From Hahella ganghwensis DSM 17046 (lineage in GTDB: Bacteria > Pseudomonadota > Gammaproteobacteria > Pseudomonadales > Oleiphilaceae), in assembly GCF_000376785.1 (NCBI RefSeq), contig NZ_AQXX01000111.1, positions 1-64,000 on the forward strand: DNA of 64,000 bases, read 5' to 3'. The notes beneath the pieces were generated by a model that worked only from the letters and a program-made list of their open reading frames with translations, was not told the DNA's origin and ran no database searches. How positions within the stretch are numbered: position 1 is the stretch's first letter; the number at the start of each line of letters is the position of its first letter. Positions 34,300 to 43,360 of the stretch are shown piece after piece. A program made the translations under genes and the position numbers.

Positions 34300-36003
34300 T
34301 CAGGCCCTGTAGCATGCCAGTATCAGGGCCCAGAACTCCGAAAAATCGTTGACCACGACATCCGGTTTATGAGGAAAACGTTCTGAGCCGGGAAATATCT
34401 TCTGCAGCCAATTCAGATCCCATTGCGCTCCATTAAAAAAGACACTCGTAATTCCCGCTATATTGGCGGAGATTGTGTCGGTTGTACTTTCTCCGACATA
34501 CCAGATCGACTTATCTAATTTACACTCCAGCTTTTTGGCTGCCAGGTAGATTTGATCCGGATGAGGCTTTCTTCTGGGGGCGTCATCACCGCAAACTTCT
34601 ACGTCAAACAGGTGAGCCCAACCGTTACCCTCAACAGCCGCCAGTTCGTGAACGAAAAATTCCCTGTCCCTGTTGGTGATCACGCCCACTTTCAGGTGGA
34701 TGCTTCTCAGGCCTTCCAGCATCATTTGTACCTGCGGTTCGAAAGGCAAAACGGTACCGTAGTGATTACGGTAATGCTGGTTAAATGCCTGGTGTGCAAT
34801 AAGCTTGGCTTCCTGATCTTCACCGAATAGCACCTCGAAAATATCTGTCCGTGATATCTTGCGGTCGGCTTTTACTTTGGGGTGTAGTTGCTGGTAATGG
34901 CGAACATGTTCCACCAGCTTGGCATCCTCTGGTGTTTTGCTCTGCTCTGGTTTAATCAGCCGGTCGATCAGTTTCAGTTCTTCGAGTAAGGGAAGCATGT
35001 CGTCTACGGCGTGGTACATAGCGTCCAGGGTATCTACCAGTGTGGCGTGCCAGTCGAACAAGACCAGGGAGGGTGGGGTCAAGCGATAGGCGTTGGGATG
35101 CCAGTCCGGTTCAATTCTTGGTGGTGGTGGAGGCCTTGGCGGCCACGCCGGGGGGCGGTGATCATGAAGGCGTATGTCAAAAGACGCCAGCTTTTGTTCC
35201 TGCAGGAACTCCAGTGCATCCATCAGTTGTTCGAAACTGTCAATCACCAGTCGTGGTGCTTCGGGATTCTGCTCTATGTTATCTATGATCCTGTCGATCC
35301 ATCTTTCTTCCCAATGAGCGCCGTTATAAAACACCGGTGTAATGCCCGCTATGTAAGCGGTTTGCATGTCTGTATGGCTATCGCCGACATACCAGACATG
35401 GGGAGATATGGGTTCGCCAAGGTTACTCAGTGCCTGATGAATGACATCCGGAGCAGGTTTGTACTCTGTAACATCGTCGGCACAGACACTGGTATCAAAT
35501 AACGGTTTCCAGCGCCCCCCTTCCACCAGGCTCAGTTCGTGATCCAGAAACTCACGGCTACGATTGGTGGCAATCGCCAACTTGATCCCCATTTGGTGGA
35601 GTGTGGAGAGATACTCGTAAATCCCTTCCTGGAAAGGTTTAACGTCACCATAGTGTCGGCGATAGCACTGGTTGTAGGCGTTATGTGCCCGACGTTTGGC
35701 TTCTGTATTGTTGCCGAAGACGGCGTTGAATATTTCGGTTCTGGAAACCCTTCTTTCCGCAAGTATCTTCGGGTGTAATTTCCGGAATATGCGAATGTAG
35801 CGAACCAGTTTGATATCGTCTGGTGATTTACAGAACTCCTCTGGTATCAGCTCCCCCACCAGATCCAGTTCCTCAAGCTGGGGAAGCATCTCCTCCATTG
35901 TCTTGTACATGGCATCCAGAGTGTCCACAAGCGTACCATGCCAGTCGAATAACATTACTCTCGGAGACGGAAGTGAAAGCTGATGAATGCTGGGCTCTGA
36001 CAT
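34300..36003 (-). CDS. Tandem HAD-superfamily protein with DxH active-site motif
   Basis: A 567-residue protein made of two similar HAD domains (about 1-270 and 300-567) joined by a proline-rich linker (PPAWPPRPPPPPRIEP). Each has motif I as DWHGTLVDT or DWHATLVDT, so the second Asp of the usual DxD is His. Motif II is ATNRS / ITNRD, motif III Lys is in EYKPAPD / RRKPHPD, and motif IV is GDSHTD in the first but GESTTD in the second. The first domain keeps more catalytic residues. Substrate unknown, probably a phosphate ester. ATG at 36003 has AGAGGT upstream; ATG at 36054 has no ribosome site. Confidence 0.8.
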   Translation of the reverse strand: MSEPSIHQLSLPSPRVMLFDWHGTLVDTLDAMYKTMEEMLPQLEELDLVGELIPEEFCKSPDDIKLVRYIRIFRKLHPKILAERRVSRTEIFNAVFGNNTEAKRRAHNAYNQCYRRHYGDVKPFQEGIYEYLSTLHQMGIKLAIATNRSREFLDHELSLVEGGRWKPLFDTSVCADDVTEYKPAPDVIHQALSNLGEPISPHVWYVGDSHTDMQTAYIAGITPVFYNGAHWEERWIDRIIDNIEQNPEAPRLVIDSFEQLMDALEFLQEQKLASFDIRLHDHRPPAWPPRPPPPPRIEPDWHPNAYRLTPPSLVLFDWHATLVDTLDAMYHAVDDMLPLLEELKLIDRLIKPEQSKTPEDAKLVEHVRHYQQLHPKVKADRKISRTDIFEVLFGEDQEAKLIAHQAFNQHYRNHYGTVLPFEPQVQMMLEGLRSIHLKVGVITNRDREFFVHELAAVEGNGWAHLFDVEVCGDDAPRRKPHPDQIYLAAKKLECKLDKSIWYVGESTTDTISANIAGITSVFFNGAQWDLNWLQKIFPGSERFPHKPDVVVNDFSEFWALILACYRA

Positions 36004-36172
36004 TAGCGCTGGTGACCTCTTTGGCGGACAGACCGGGCATCGCTCGATATTCATAGGGGTATATAAAAGTTAGCATCCTGCGGATGAGCTGCAAGCAGAA
36101 CTGAGTCAAACGCCATTGACTGACGTATCAACCGAAAGCTTCACTTGCTGTGAATTTCTCGGAGATGTCTTT

Positions 36173-37276
36173 ATGAATCAAACCAGTATTCGGTACTTTG
36201 TTGCCATTTTCTTGTGCTTTGCCCTGCAGACGGCCAGTGTTTCTTATGCAGACCTGAAGGTTCAACCGTTGCTGCGATCACTTGATTCTCCATGGGGCAT
36301 GGCGTTTCTGCCTGATGGCGAAGTCTTGATTACGATGAAAGAGGGGGCGTTGCTGAGAACAGATCTGCAGAACAAGAACCCCCGTTGGATCGAGGGTTTG
36401 CCTGATTCATCGGTGAAGGGGCAGGGAGGCATGCTTGATGTTGCGTTACATCCAAACTTTGAAACCAATCACTGGATCTACCTCACCTTTACCCGCAAGG
36501 TTTCTGGCGGATATACCACCGCGCTTGCGCGGGGGGTGCTCAAGAGCAACAGTCTGGATAAAGTGGTGGTGCTGTTTACGGCCAATGCGGTGAATACTGG
36601 CGGACGCCACTTTGGCTCCAGGTTGGCATTCGACAATCAGGGATATCTTTATATGACTGTCGGCGATCGGGGGGAAAGAGAGTTTGCCCAGGATTTACTG
36701 CACCATAACGGTAAGGTGCTTCGTTTTCATGATGATGGCCGCATTCCTGAAGATAATCCTTACGTGGGGCGATTGGATGCCCTGCAGGAAATATACACCT
36801 ATGGACATCGAAATCCTCAGGGGCTGGTATTTGATGAGAGGAGTGGTCGTATGTGGCTGCATGAACATGGCCCCAGAGGTGGTGATGAGCTCAACCTGCT
36901 GAAATCCGGTGCCAACTATGGCTGGCCGGTGGTGACATATGGCAGGGAATATTCCGGATTTTCCATTACTGATAAAACGGAAATGCCAGGAGTGGAGTCC
37001 CCCGTATTTTATTGGGATCCTTCTATAGCACCTTCTGGATTGACCATTTATCGCGGCAACCTGTTCTCTGATTGGGAGGGGGATCTGATCGTGGGGGCGC
37101 TCAAATATCAATTGGTTACCCGGGTACAGATGTCGGGAGACATAGCGTTGGGTGAAGAGCGTTATCTGGGCAGCCGTAATGAACGCATCCGTGATGTCGA
37201 TGTAGGGGCCGACGGCGCGTTATACGTTCTTACCGATGGCAATGACGCCCAGCTCTGGAGAGTGCTTCCAGAATAG
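36173..37276 (+). CDS. PQQ-dependent aldose sugar dehydrogenase-like protein (YliI/Asd type)
   Basis: A 367-residue secreted six-bladed beta-propeller. A signal peptide ends SVSYA-DLKVQ. Family marks are LDSPWGMAFLPDGEVLIT, GQGGMLDVALHPNF, NTGGRHFGSRLAFD, and YGHRNPQGL with WLHEHGPRGGDELNLL. The last holds the catalytic His and PQQ contacts of soluble glucose dehydrogenases. It oxidises aldoses in the periplasm. ATG at 36173 is preceded by GGAG and the signal peptide starts there; the frame is open from 36116. A 466-bp gap follows. PQQ synthesis genes are not in the window. Confidence 0.9.
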   Translation: MNQTSIRYFVAIFLCFALQTASVSYADLKVQPLLRSLDSPWGMAFLPDGEVLITMKEGALLRTDLQNKNPRWIEGLPDSSVKGQGGMLDVALHPNFETNHWIYLTFTRKVSGGYTTALARGVLKSNSLDKVVVLFTANAVNTGGRHFGSRLAFDNQGYLYMTVGDRGEREFAQDLLHHNGKVLRFHDDGRIPEDNPYVGRLDALQEIYTYGHRNPQGLVFDERSGRMWLHEHGPRGGDELNLLKSGANYGWPVVTYGREYSGFSITDKTEMPGVESPVFYWDPSIAPSGLTIYRGNLFSDWEGDLIVGALKYQLVTRVQMSGDIALGEERYLGSRNERIRDVDVGADGALYVLTDGNDAQLWRVLPE

Positions 37277-37742
37277 GGTCTGCTGACTTACTATCTTGCT
37301 CGATTTGTATCCTATATAGCACTCTGTCGCATTTTTGCGACATGTAACCTATTGAAAAATAAAGCGAAATTTATTGCTATCTTGAAGTTGTCGCAGATTT
37401 GCGACAGTTTTCCGGGTGTCCTCAGCAGTAATCAGTATCGATATAATTCTATCTTATTGATTTTAAATAAAAAATAAATATTGGCATCCATATTGATATG
37501 TATCTGGCATAAGGGAAGCCGATGAGGTGCCCACTGGTAAGCTGGTGTCCATAGGGAATCGGACAAGATTTCGCAGGGATTGTGAAATCTCATTCTTCGG
37601 ATTGTGGCCAGTGCATAAAGTCTACCGCAGCGATTAGCCAGTGAGTATTCCAAGGGGACCCTTTTTACATCGCCAATAAATGGAGGTGGCGGCTCTGGGA
37701 CTTCCGGTCGCCGTCTGAAATTTTCGAGATGAGGTTAGTTCG
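37277..37742. other. Intergenic region with paired palindromes
   Basis: A 466-bp A/T-rich gap between the sugar dehydrogenase and EF-hand genes. It holds two TGTCGCA-N4-TGCGACA palindromes listed separately. Short frames on either strand lack ribosome sites or recognisable sequence. The EF-hand promoter should lie in the last 150 bases. Confidence 0.5.
37325..37406. promoter_or_regulatory. Two identical-type 18-bp palindromes, TGTCGCA-N4-TGCGACA
   Basis: Sites at 37325-37342 (spacer TTTT) and 37389-37406 (spacer GATT) have perfect 7-bp arms and are 64 bp apart. They look like operators for a dimeric repressor I cannot name. The A/T-rich DNA between them could be a promoter. Confidence 0.65.
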
Positions 37743-38030
37743 ATGAAGAACTCTTTAATTAAAAATGTTGCCGTATTTTCTTTTGTTGCACTGACTGCTG
37801 GTGCAGGTAACGCACTTGCAGATGATTCCATGGAAGCTCAAATGCTGGAATCTGAAGCCAAATTTGTTTCTCTGGATGCTGATAAGAGCGGTACGTTGTC
37901 TCAAGACGAGGCTGCTGCCGACAGCGCTTTGGCTGAAGCCTTTGCTTCTGCCGATGCCGACCAGGATGGTCAGATCAGCAAACAGGAATTTGTACTGTAT
38001 AGCGGTGACGCTACCGCTGCAGGGAACTGA
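37743..38030 (+). CDS. Secreted EF-hand calcium-binding protein
   Basis: A 95-residue exported protein. A signal peptide ends NALA-DDSME. Two EF-hand loops follow: DADKSGTLSQDE and DADQDGQISKQE, both with the 12-residue D-x-D-x-[ST/D]-G pattern and terminal Glu. It probably binds Ca2+ in the periplasm as a buffer or sensor. Such small EF-hand proteins are common in marine gammaproteobacteria. GAGGT lies upstream of the ATG (GATGAGGTTAGTTCG). Confidence 0.88.
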   Translation: MKNSLIKNVAVFSFVALTAGAGNALADDSMEAQMLESEAKFVSLDADKSGTLSQDEAAADSALAEAFASADADQDGQISKQEFVLYSGDATAAGN

Positions 38031-38182
38031 TAGTAATCAGTTCTTGGTTGGTGTTGATTAAGCTTCAGTACCAACCGATTTAGCGTCTTGGAAAGACTTG
38101 TCTTTCTAGCCCTGTTGATGTCGTTTATTGAACTCTTTTCTTGAGTTGCCGGCCTCTTCAGCAGTAATTCCAGTTCGGTGGA

Positions 38183-39520
38183 TTATTGCTTCTTGAAGAT
38201 GGCCGGATCTATTTCATATTTTGCCAGTAATTTGTAAAAGTCTGTACGGTTGCGCTGTGCCAGTTTAGCGGCCTGACTGACGCTGCCATTGGTAATGGCA
38301 AGCACCTTCTGCAGATAGCCTGACTCAAAATGTGCCCTCGCCTCGTTAAATGATGGGAACTCCGGTGCCCGATTTGCCAGTGCTTGTTTGACCAGCGCTA
38401 CGCCAATGATTGGTGTGGTGGTCAGAGCAATAGTCTGTTCCACGACGTTGACGAGTTGACGAATATTTCCCGGCCAGTGAGCTTCACAAAGTAGGGCGAG
38501 TGCTTCAGGTGCAATACCTTTCACGAATCCATTTCTTTGATCTCGTTTGCTTGCCAGAATGTGCTGTACCAGAGCTGGAATATCTTCACTTCGCTCATCA
38601 AGGGGAGGAAGGCTGAAGTTGACGACGTTCAACCGGTAGTAAAGATCCTCCCGAAAGTCTCCAGACTCCATGGCTTCATCAAGATCTCTGTGGGTTGCAG
38701 AGATAATGCGAACATTGATGGGGACCGATTCGAGGGAGCCGAGGGCGCGTACCTGACGTTCCTGCAATGCCCGTAACAGTTTGACCTGTAATGCCAGGGG
38801 CATATCACCGATTTCATCCAAAAACAGAGTGCCACCCTCAGCAGAACGGAATAAACCGGTATGGTTTTTTACAGCGCCGGTAAAGGCTCCTTTGATATGG
38901 CCGAAGAGTTCTGACTCCAGAAGTTGTTCCGGTAATGCGCCACAATTAATTGCCACAAAAGGTTTGTCCGACCGGGGGCTGGCTCGATGCACGGCTCTGG
39001 CCAGTACTTCTTTACCTGTTCCACTGGGGCCGGTGATCAGAATGTTGACGTCTGACTGAGCAGCCATTTTTGCCTGATCCAGCAACTGTTCCATGGACTT
39101 GCTGTTCGTGATGATATCTGCCCGCCAACTGTCAGAGAGATGGTGGTGGGAATGTGTCAGTGCATTTTCGATGGAGTCAATCAGTTGGTGTTTTTCGATG
39201 GGCTTGGTGAGAAACCCGAATACTCCCTGCTGAGCTGCAGACACGGCTTCGGGAATAGTGCCGTGGGCACTCATAATGATGACGGGCAGGCCAGGATATC
39301 TCTGTTGTACTTCAGCGAACAAAGCCATGCCGTCCATGCCATCCATTCGCAGGTCAGAGATTAATAGATGAACCGGTTCTCCTTGCAGCTGCTTCAGAGC
39401 GGCAGTGCCGGAAGTTGCTGTGGAAACCCGGTAATTGGCCGATTCGAGGCGAATAGTCAGCAGCCTCAGCAGGCTGGTGTCATCATCAACGAGAAGAATA
39501 TGAGGGGGGCTTGAAGACAT
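38183..39520 (-). CDS. glrR: Sigma-54 response regulator GlrR (QseF)
   Basis: A 445-residue activator. The receiver domain (1-125) has DDD pocket and SDLRMDGMDG. AAA+ (about 140-365) has GPSGTGKEVLARAVH, GAFTGA, and [13 protein letters not shown]. The C-terminal Fis helix-turn-helix is SVSQAAKLAQRNRTDFYKLLAKY, close to GlrR wording. It is the third gene of glrK-qseG-glrR, four bases after qseG. In enterobacteria GlrR drives sigma-54 promoters of small RNAs and rpoE. Here a sigma-54 promoter lies just upstream of glrK on the other strand. No glnB follows, unlike in E. coli. Confidence 0.9.
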   Translation of the reverse strand: MSSSPPHILLVDDDTSLLRLLTIRLESANYRVSTATSGTAALKQLQGEPVHLLISDLRMDGMDGMALFAEVQQRYPGLPVIIMSAHGTIPEAVSAAQQGVFGFLTKPIEKHQLIDSIENALTHSHHHLSDSWRADIITNSKSMEQLLDQAKMAAQSDVNILITGPSGTGKEVLARAVHRASPRSDKPFVAINCGALPEQLLESELFGHIKGAFTGAVKNHTGLFRSAEGGTLFLDEIGDMPLALQVKLLRALQERQVRALGSLESVPINVRIISATHRDLDEAMESGDFREDLYYRLNVVNFSLPPLDERSEDIPALVQHILASKRDQRNGFVKGIAPEALALLCEAHWPGNIRQLVNVVEQTIALTTTPIIGVALVKQALANRAPEFPSFNEARAHFESGYLQKVLAITNGSVSQAAKLAQRNRTDFYKLLAKYEIDPAIFKKQ

Positions 39521-39523
39521 CTA

Positions 39524-40153
39524 TCAAGGTTCCGTTTGGGTCGCTTTTTTCTCAGTCAGGTTCTGTTCGATATTGGTTAGCGCGTCAATCTGCTCTTTTA
39601 ACTGAGAGACTTCTGTTTCCAGCACCTTGTTGGAGTTTTCTATTTTGTGTAGTCGTTTATTTAATTGGGCCAGCGTTTTGAAATTTTCCAGCCGTCTGTC
39701 TAATTCTGTCGTCAGCCAGGATTTATAGCGGCTAAGCTCTGGCGTCATGCTGTCGCTGCCGACATTTTCCAGGATCTCCAGTGCTTTAAGCCATTGTTTG
39801 TGATCTTTTTCATTAACACTGAGAATGGTGGCCTGTTCCATGGTCAGGTTTAGATGATCCTGCGTTGTGGACGCTTCCTGCATCAAGGCGTTGATTGTGA
39901 CCAGTCGTGCCTGGCGTTCCTGTGGGGTAAATGACGCGGCGATACCGTATTTATCCATCCAGGAAAGTGACGGCATGTGTTCTGCTGGAATGGCCGACGG
40001 TGGCGGAAGATCTTCAAGCGACTTTTCCTGAGAAGTAGCACCTGTCAGTTTTGGTTTTTCCAGCATCAGGAAATCCTGCATACCGGCACAGCCTGACAGT
40101 ATATGGATAAAGCCGAGTGACAGGATAAATCTTATTAATGCTCGTTGGTTCAT
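39524..40153 (-). CDS. qseG: QseG-like outer membrane lipoprotein
   Basis: A 209-residue lipoprotein with lipobox ILSGC (Cys22), a Pro-rich spacer (to about 60), a helical middle, and a C-terminal coiled coil rich in Lys/Glu (about 150-200). Sequence conservation is low but position between glrK and glrR and the architecture match QseG/YfhG, which in enterobacteria binds the periplasmic part of the kinase and modulates it. It lies 18 bp after glrK. Confidence 0.8.
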   Translation of the reverse strand: MNQRALIRFILSLGFIHILSGCAGMQDFLMLEKPKLTGATSQEKSLEDLPPPSAIPAEHMPSLSWMDKYGIAASFTPQERQARLVTINALMQEASTTQDHLNLTMEQATILSVNEKDHKQWLKALEILENVGSDSMTPELSRYKSWLTTELDRRLENFKTLAQLNKRLHKIENSNKVLETEVSQLKEQIDALTNIEQNLTEKKATQTEP

Positions 40154-40171
40154 ATCAGAGTTGCCAACATA

Positions 40172-41698
40172 TCATGAAATTCCTTTAACTGATGTTCGAT
40201 TGGCGAAATTCACGTCCTTGGTTAAACCGGGCAGGCAGATACTGAAGCATATACTATCCAGCTTGTTCTCAGCTAACCGTAATTCCCCATCCAGTGATTG
40301 GATACTTTCCCTGGCCACGGATAATCCTATCCCTGACCCTTTTACAGCCCCTGACCTTTTAGCAGATCCCTGAAAAAACGGCTCGAAAATATATTCCGCT
40401 TCTGAGGGCGGTATTGGTGATCCTTCGTTACGTACGTCTATCACCAGGTGGTCATTATTTATTGACCAGACCACCCATATCTTGCCACGTCGGCGTCCGT
40501 AAGCAATGGCATTGGAGATTAAATTATCCAGAGCGGCATGTAGTTTTTCCCTGTGGCAGTTTGGCGATACCTGTGGTCCGCCAATACAGATTTTCTGTCC
40601 GCTTTGAGATAGCGCAAGCCAGTGCTGTTGTGTGGTATGAGTCACCAGATCGTTCAGATCAAAGGCCGGCAAATCTGCAGGAAGGCTGTTTTCATCCTGG
40701 TTTGCAGGAGATTTTTGCCGGTTTTGGGTATCAAAATTCAAACGATTGAATTGTAACAGGTTTTCGATCAATTTCTGTAGGTATTTACCATTTTCGTCTA
40801 CCAGTCTGATCACTTCTTTTTGCTGTAAGGATAATTCGCCTACCAGTTCATCCTGAAGTAAAGATGTACCCTCCCGGATGCTGGCCAGCGGGGTCTTGAG
40901 CTCATGGGACACATGGCGCAAAAACTGCTGCTTCTGCTCCTCAACCTGAGTCAGGCGCTGTTGAAGCGAATTAAGTTCTTCGGCCAGTTGTACGAGTTCG
41001 CTGGGACCGAATAATTGGATTTGCCTTTGTTGACCAGTGCCGAGCCGGCGTATGGCCAGGCGCAAATGCCTGATCGGGCGGACAATCAAAACAGTAAACA
41101 AGGCAATTAACAGCAAAGTAATAGGAACCAGAAACAGCGCTGATTGGAAAACATTCTGGCGCACATCGGAAGCTTTTGTGCCGAGAGCCCCGAGCAGGGA
41201 CTCTGTATGCTGTCGGGTCAGGGTAATTAACTGGTCAAGCTTGTTTTGGATCGTACCCAGGTTGGCAAGGTTCTCTGCCAGAGTTTTACTTTTGGGGCTA
41301 TCGTTCTGGAGGGACCGGGAGAGAGTGGCTTCCGCTTTCTCAATATCCTTTATCAATTGACCGGCGCGGTGACTGCGCAGCAGGTCTTCAATCGTGTGCA
41401 ATGGTGTCAACAGAGACTCGGCAGAAGTGTGGTAGAGGTCCAGCAGTGCTTTGTCCTCCAGCACCACAAATTGTCGGGCGATCCGTTCCATATCTATTAA
41501 CGCCGCTCGTGCACTTCGGCCACTTTCTGCGAGCGTGACGGATTCCTGGGTCACTTCTCTACTGTCAATTGTCAGTGTCTGCAAGGAAATCGCTGTTGAG
41601 TAAAGCAACCAGGCCAGTGGAGTGACCACTACCATCAGCGCCATAACAACCAACTGCCAGACTGTCTGTGGTTGCAGAAACCTGAGTATCCGGCTCAT
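40172..41698 (-). CDS. glrK: Sensor histidine kinase GlrK (QseE)
   Basis: A 508-residue kinase. Two membrane helices (about 15-37 and 180-205) frame a helical periplasmic domain, followed by HAMP (RPIRHLRLAIRRLGTG), HisKA with RHVSHELKTPLASIREG, and HATPase with DNLISNAIAYG and KGSGIGLSVARE. It phosphorylates GlrR. ATG at 41698 has GAGGA five bases before it; ATG at 41713 is in frame but lacks a site. A CGCACC/GGTGCG hairpin lies 108 bases upstream. Confidence 0.88.
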   Translation of the reverse strand: MSRILRFLQPQTVWQLVVMALMVVVTPLAWLLYSTAISLQTLTIDSREVTQESVTLAESGRSARAALIDMERIARQFVVLEDKALLDLYHTSAESLLTPLHTIEDLLRSHRAGQLIKDIEKAEATLSRSLQNDSPKSKTLAENLANLGTIQNKLDQLITLTRQHTESLLGALGTKASDVRQNVFQSALFLVPITLLLIALFTVLIVRPIRHLRLAIRRLGTGQQRQIQLFGPSELVQLAEELNSLQQRLTQVEEQKQQFLRHVSHELKTPLASIREGTSLLQDELVGELSLQQKEVIRLVDENGKYLQKLIENLLQFNRLNFDTQNRQKSPANQDENSLPADLPAFDLNDLVTHTTQQHWLALSQSGQKICIGGPQVSPNCHREKLHAALDNLISNAIAYGRRRGKIWVVWSINNDHLVIDVRNEGSPIPPSEAEYIFEPFFQGSAKRSGAVKGSGIGLSVARESIQSLDGELRLAENKLDSICFSICLPGLTKDVNFANRTSVKGIS

Positions 41699-42089
41699 GA
41701 AATCCTCGTGCACATCAAAACCTCAGAAGTGTAACCCGCGGGCCTGAAGGGTGCCATGCTCCAAAAGGTTCACGCTGGTTGTTTATCCGGTAGATAAGTC
41801 GCTCACGCACCTTGTTGGTGCGGCCGGTGAGTTCTAATGGTGCGGGTAATTGATAAATGAATGACCTAGGGTTTCTCCCTATTTCAAATGGACTAAATAA
41901 AAAATCCTATAAGCCTAGATGCGACGCCGCTTGTCAAGAGATTGTCAGTCGGGTCTGGGTTATAAGTCAATTAGTTGGCATAGCGGTTGCTGGATAGTGC
42001 ATTAAGGTGAACAACCCAATAAATTCCTCGCCTGGTAAGGACATCGTTATCAGGTAATGGCACATCTGAGGTGAGGCAAGGTAGCACTA
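41699..42089. other. Divergent promoter region of glrK and an unknown gene
   Basis: Holds a hairpin CGCACC-TTGTT-GGTGCG at 41806-41822, an A/T-rich block (41880-41915), two direct TTGTCA copies (41933-41948) and the sigma-54 promoter at 41975-41991. I looked for TGTC-N10-GACA, the enterobacterial GlrR site, and did not find it. The leader of the rightward transcript is about 85 bases. Confidence 0.5.
41975..41991 (+). promoter_or_regulatory. Sigma-54 promoter (-24/-12)
   Basis: TTGGCATAGCGGTTGCT fits YTGGCACG-N4-TTGCW with a single mismatch (T for C) and exact 5-base spacing between TGGCAT and TTGCT. The start of transcription should be near 42002, leading into the gene at 42090. Confidence 0.8.
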
Positions 42090-42458
42090 ATGGTCTTCAA
42101 TAAAGAAATGATCGATCTTCTGCAACTGCTCCGAAAGCGGTTTAAAGAAGAACAACTAGGGATTTTACAGCTAAGTAATCCGAATGTGTTGGATGATATG
42201 GTCACTATGGCAACGTTATCCACATGTCACATCACCAAAGATCTGGCTTACGCTGCAATCCAATTGGCAGACTTGTCGCTTTCTCGCCATGATCTTGACC
42301 CTCCTGAATCACACTCTCTTGAAGACCAGGACGAAAAGTCAGCCTATCGGACCTATCGCGGTCAGAAAATCCTGGTGGAGGATAAACCACGTCGCACCAG
42401 CGGGGAAGGTAGTAGTGGTAAGGTACGTATGTACCGGGGGCAAGTGGTGGCCTCCTAG
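42090..42458 (+). CDS. Unknown 122-residue protein driven by a sigma-54 promoter
   Basis: A small soluble, charged protein. The N-terminal half is helical (KEMIDLLQLLRKRFKEEQLG). The C-terminal half has two similar pieces, YRTYRGQKILVE and VRMYRGQVVAS, a YRGQ pair seen in some uncharacterised small domains; no function follows from this. AAGG lies nine bases before the ATG. The promoter upstream is of the sigma-54 type and the nearest activator is GlrR, so GlrR control is plausible. Its 3' end overlaps the convergent nucleotidyltransferase-like gene by 4 bp. Confidence 0.7.
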   Translation: MVFNKEMIDLLQLLRKRFKEEQLGILQLSNPNVLDDMVTMATLSTCHITKDLAYAAIQLADLSLSRHDLDPPESHSLEDQDEKSAYRTYRGQKILVEDKPRRTSGEGSSGKVRMYRGQVVAS

Positions 42459-43360
42459 TAAATATATTCGGAAGGGAGGGTCACAGCTTTTAAGAGATTC
42501 ATTGGGCTTGTATCCCTGATTTGCATTAACTGTTTCGGCGTTTTGGCTAAGAGAGTACCTGCAAATCCTAGAGCGTTGACTGACATGCCTGCAAAGTGCT
42601 CCTGCTTTCTCGGCACTATCATTATCCACTCCCGTGTCATCAGCAAATTATAGGCTGAGGGTTTGTCACTGTCGTTTTCAGCCAGCTTTAACTCACGAAT
42701 CCATTGCCTGTAGATCTGGTGTAAATATCCGGCTGATGTCGGGTAATGATTGTTTAACCGGTGCAGAAATGAGAACCGTTGTGGCAGGCCATCTTCGTCT
42801 CCGGATTGACAAAGCATTTCATAAAGTGGGCAGACTTTATTGATGTTCGCCAGTCCGTAAGTGCCTGATTCGGAATCGTCGGAGTACGGAATTGCCTGCA
42901 AATGCTTATGCCTCTGGCTTGCCCCTGCGAGTTTTCCGCCATTAAAAAACACCAGAGCGGATTGCCGCGCCAATACTTCCAGTGCCACCTCAAAATCCTG
43001 CAGTGTTAATTGACTGTCTTGCTCCTGAAATGTCGAAGTGACCACGAGGAAGTGGTTTGGCAGGACATTGAATTTGTTCAGCAGGCAAACATAACTGTCG
43101 TTGAAATGGCCAACATACAGATCGGGTTCATAGGGTAGGAAAGGATTGGTTTTACCCGCTGGTGCTGAGCCGTCATCGGTAAGTGTCGCAGCCGCTTCAC
43201 GCTCCCGACTCTGTGCAAGGACTCTCAGTAAGAAAGTCAGATTCTGGTCTCTGACGTACTCGTCCCTTGTTGGAATGGAAATCAGTGCTCCGGTTGATAG
43301 TGCGCGTTGAGTAGTGGAGATCAGTGATGAAAGAAAGGAGGAGGCTGGTAGCAAATTCAT
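42455..43360 (-). CDS. ATP adenylyltransferase / Ap4A phosphorylase-like protein (HIT superfamily)
   Basis: A 301-residue protein of the type of yeast Apa1/Apa2. It has NPFLPYEPDLYVGHFNDSYV near 90, LLNKFNVLPNHFLVVT, and the catalytic GASQRHKHLQAIP (His-x-His-x-Gln) near 165, followed by a C-terminal half with YNLLMTREWIMIVPR. The reaction is reversible phosphorolysis of Ap4A to ATP and ADP. The transferred group sits on the middle His. It is a single gene convergent with the unknown 122-residue gene. Confidence 0.87.
   Translation of the reverse strand: MNLLPASSFLSSLISTTQRALSTGALISIPTRDEYVRDQNLTFLLRVLAQSREREAAATLTDDGSAPAGKTNPFLPYEPDLYVGHFNDSYVCLLNKFNVLPNHFLVVTSTFQEQDSQLTLQDFEVALEVLARQSALVFFNGGKLAGASQRHKHLQAIPYSDDSESGTYGLANINKVCPLYEMLCQSGDEDGLPQRFSFLHRLNNHYPTSAGYLHQIYRQWIRELKLAENDSDKPSAYNLLMTREWIMIVPRKQEHFAGMSVNALGFAGTLLAKTPKQLMQIRDTSPMNLLKAVTLPSEYIY

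Noticed and set aside
37432-37653. Minus-strand open frame of 73 codons near the EF-hand gene
   Set aside because: No ribosome site, no recognisable sequence, and it overlaps the likely EF-hand promoter.
38091-38106. Terminator GAAAGAC-TT-GTCTTTC after the EF-hand gene
   Set aside because: The loop of two bases is too tight and there is no U run; a larger GGTTGGT/ACCAACC pairing nearby is also weak.
41714-41975. Enterobacterial GlrR binding sites TGTC-N10-GACA
   Set aside because: Only TTGTCA direct repeats occur; no copy of the full site was found.
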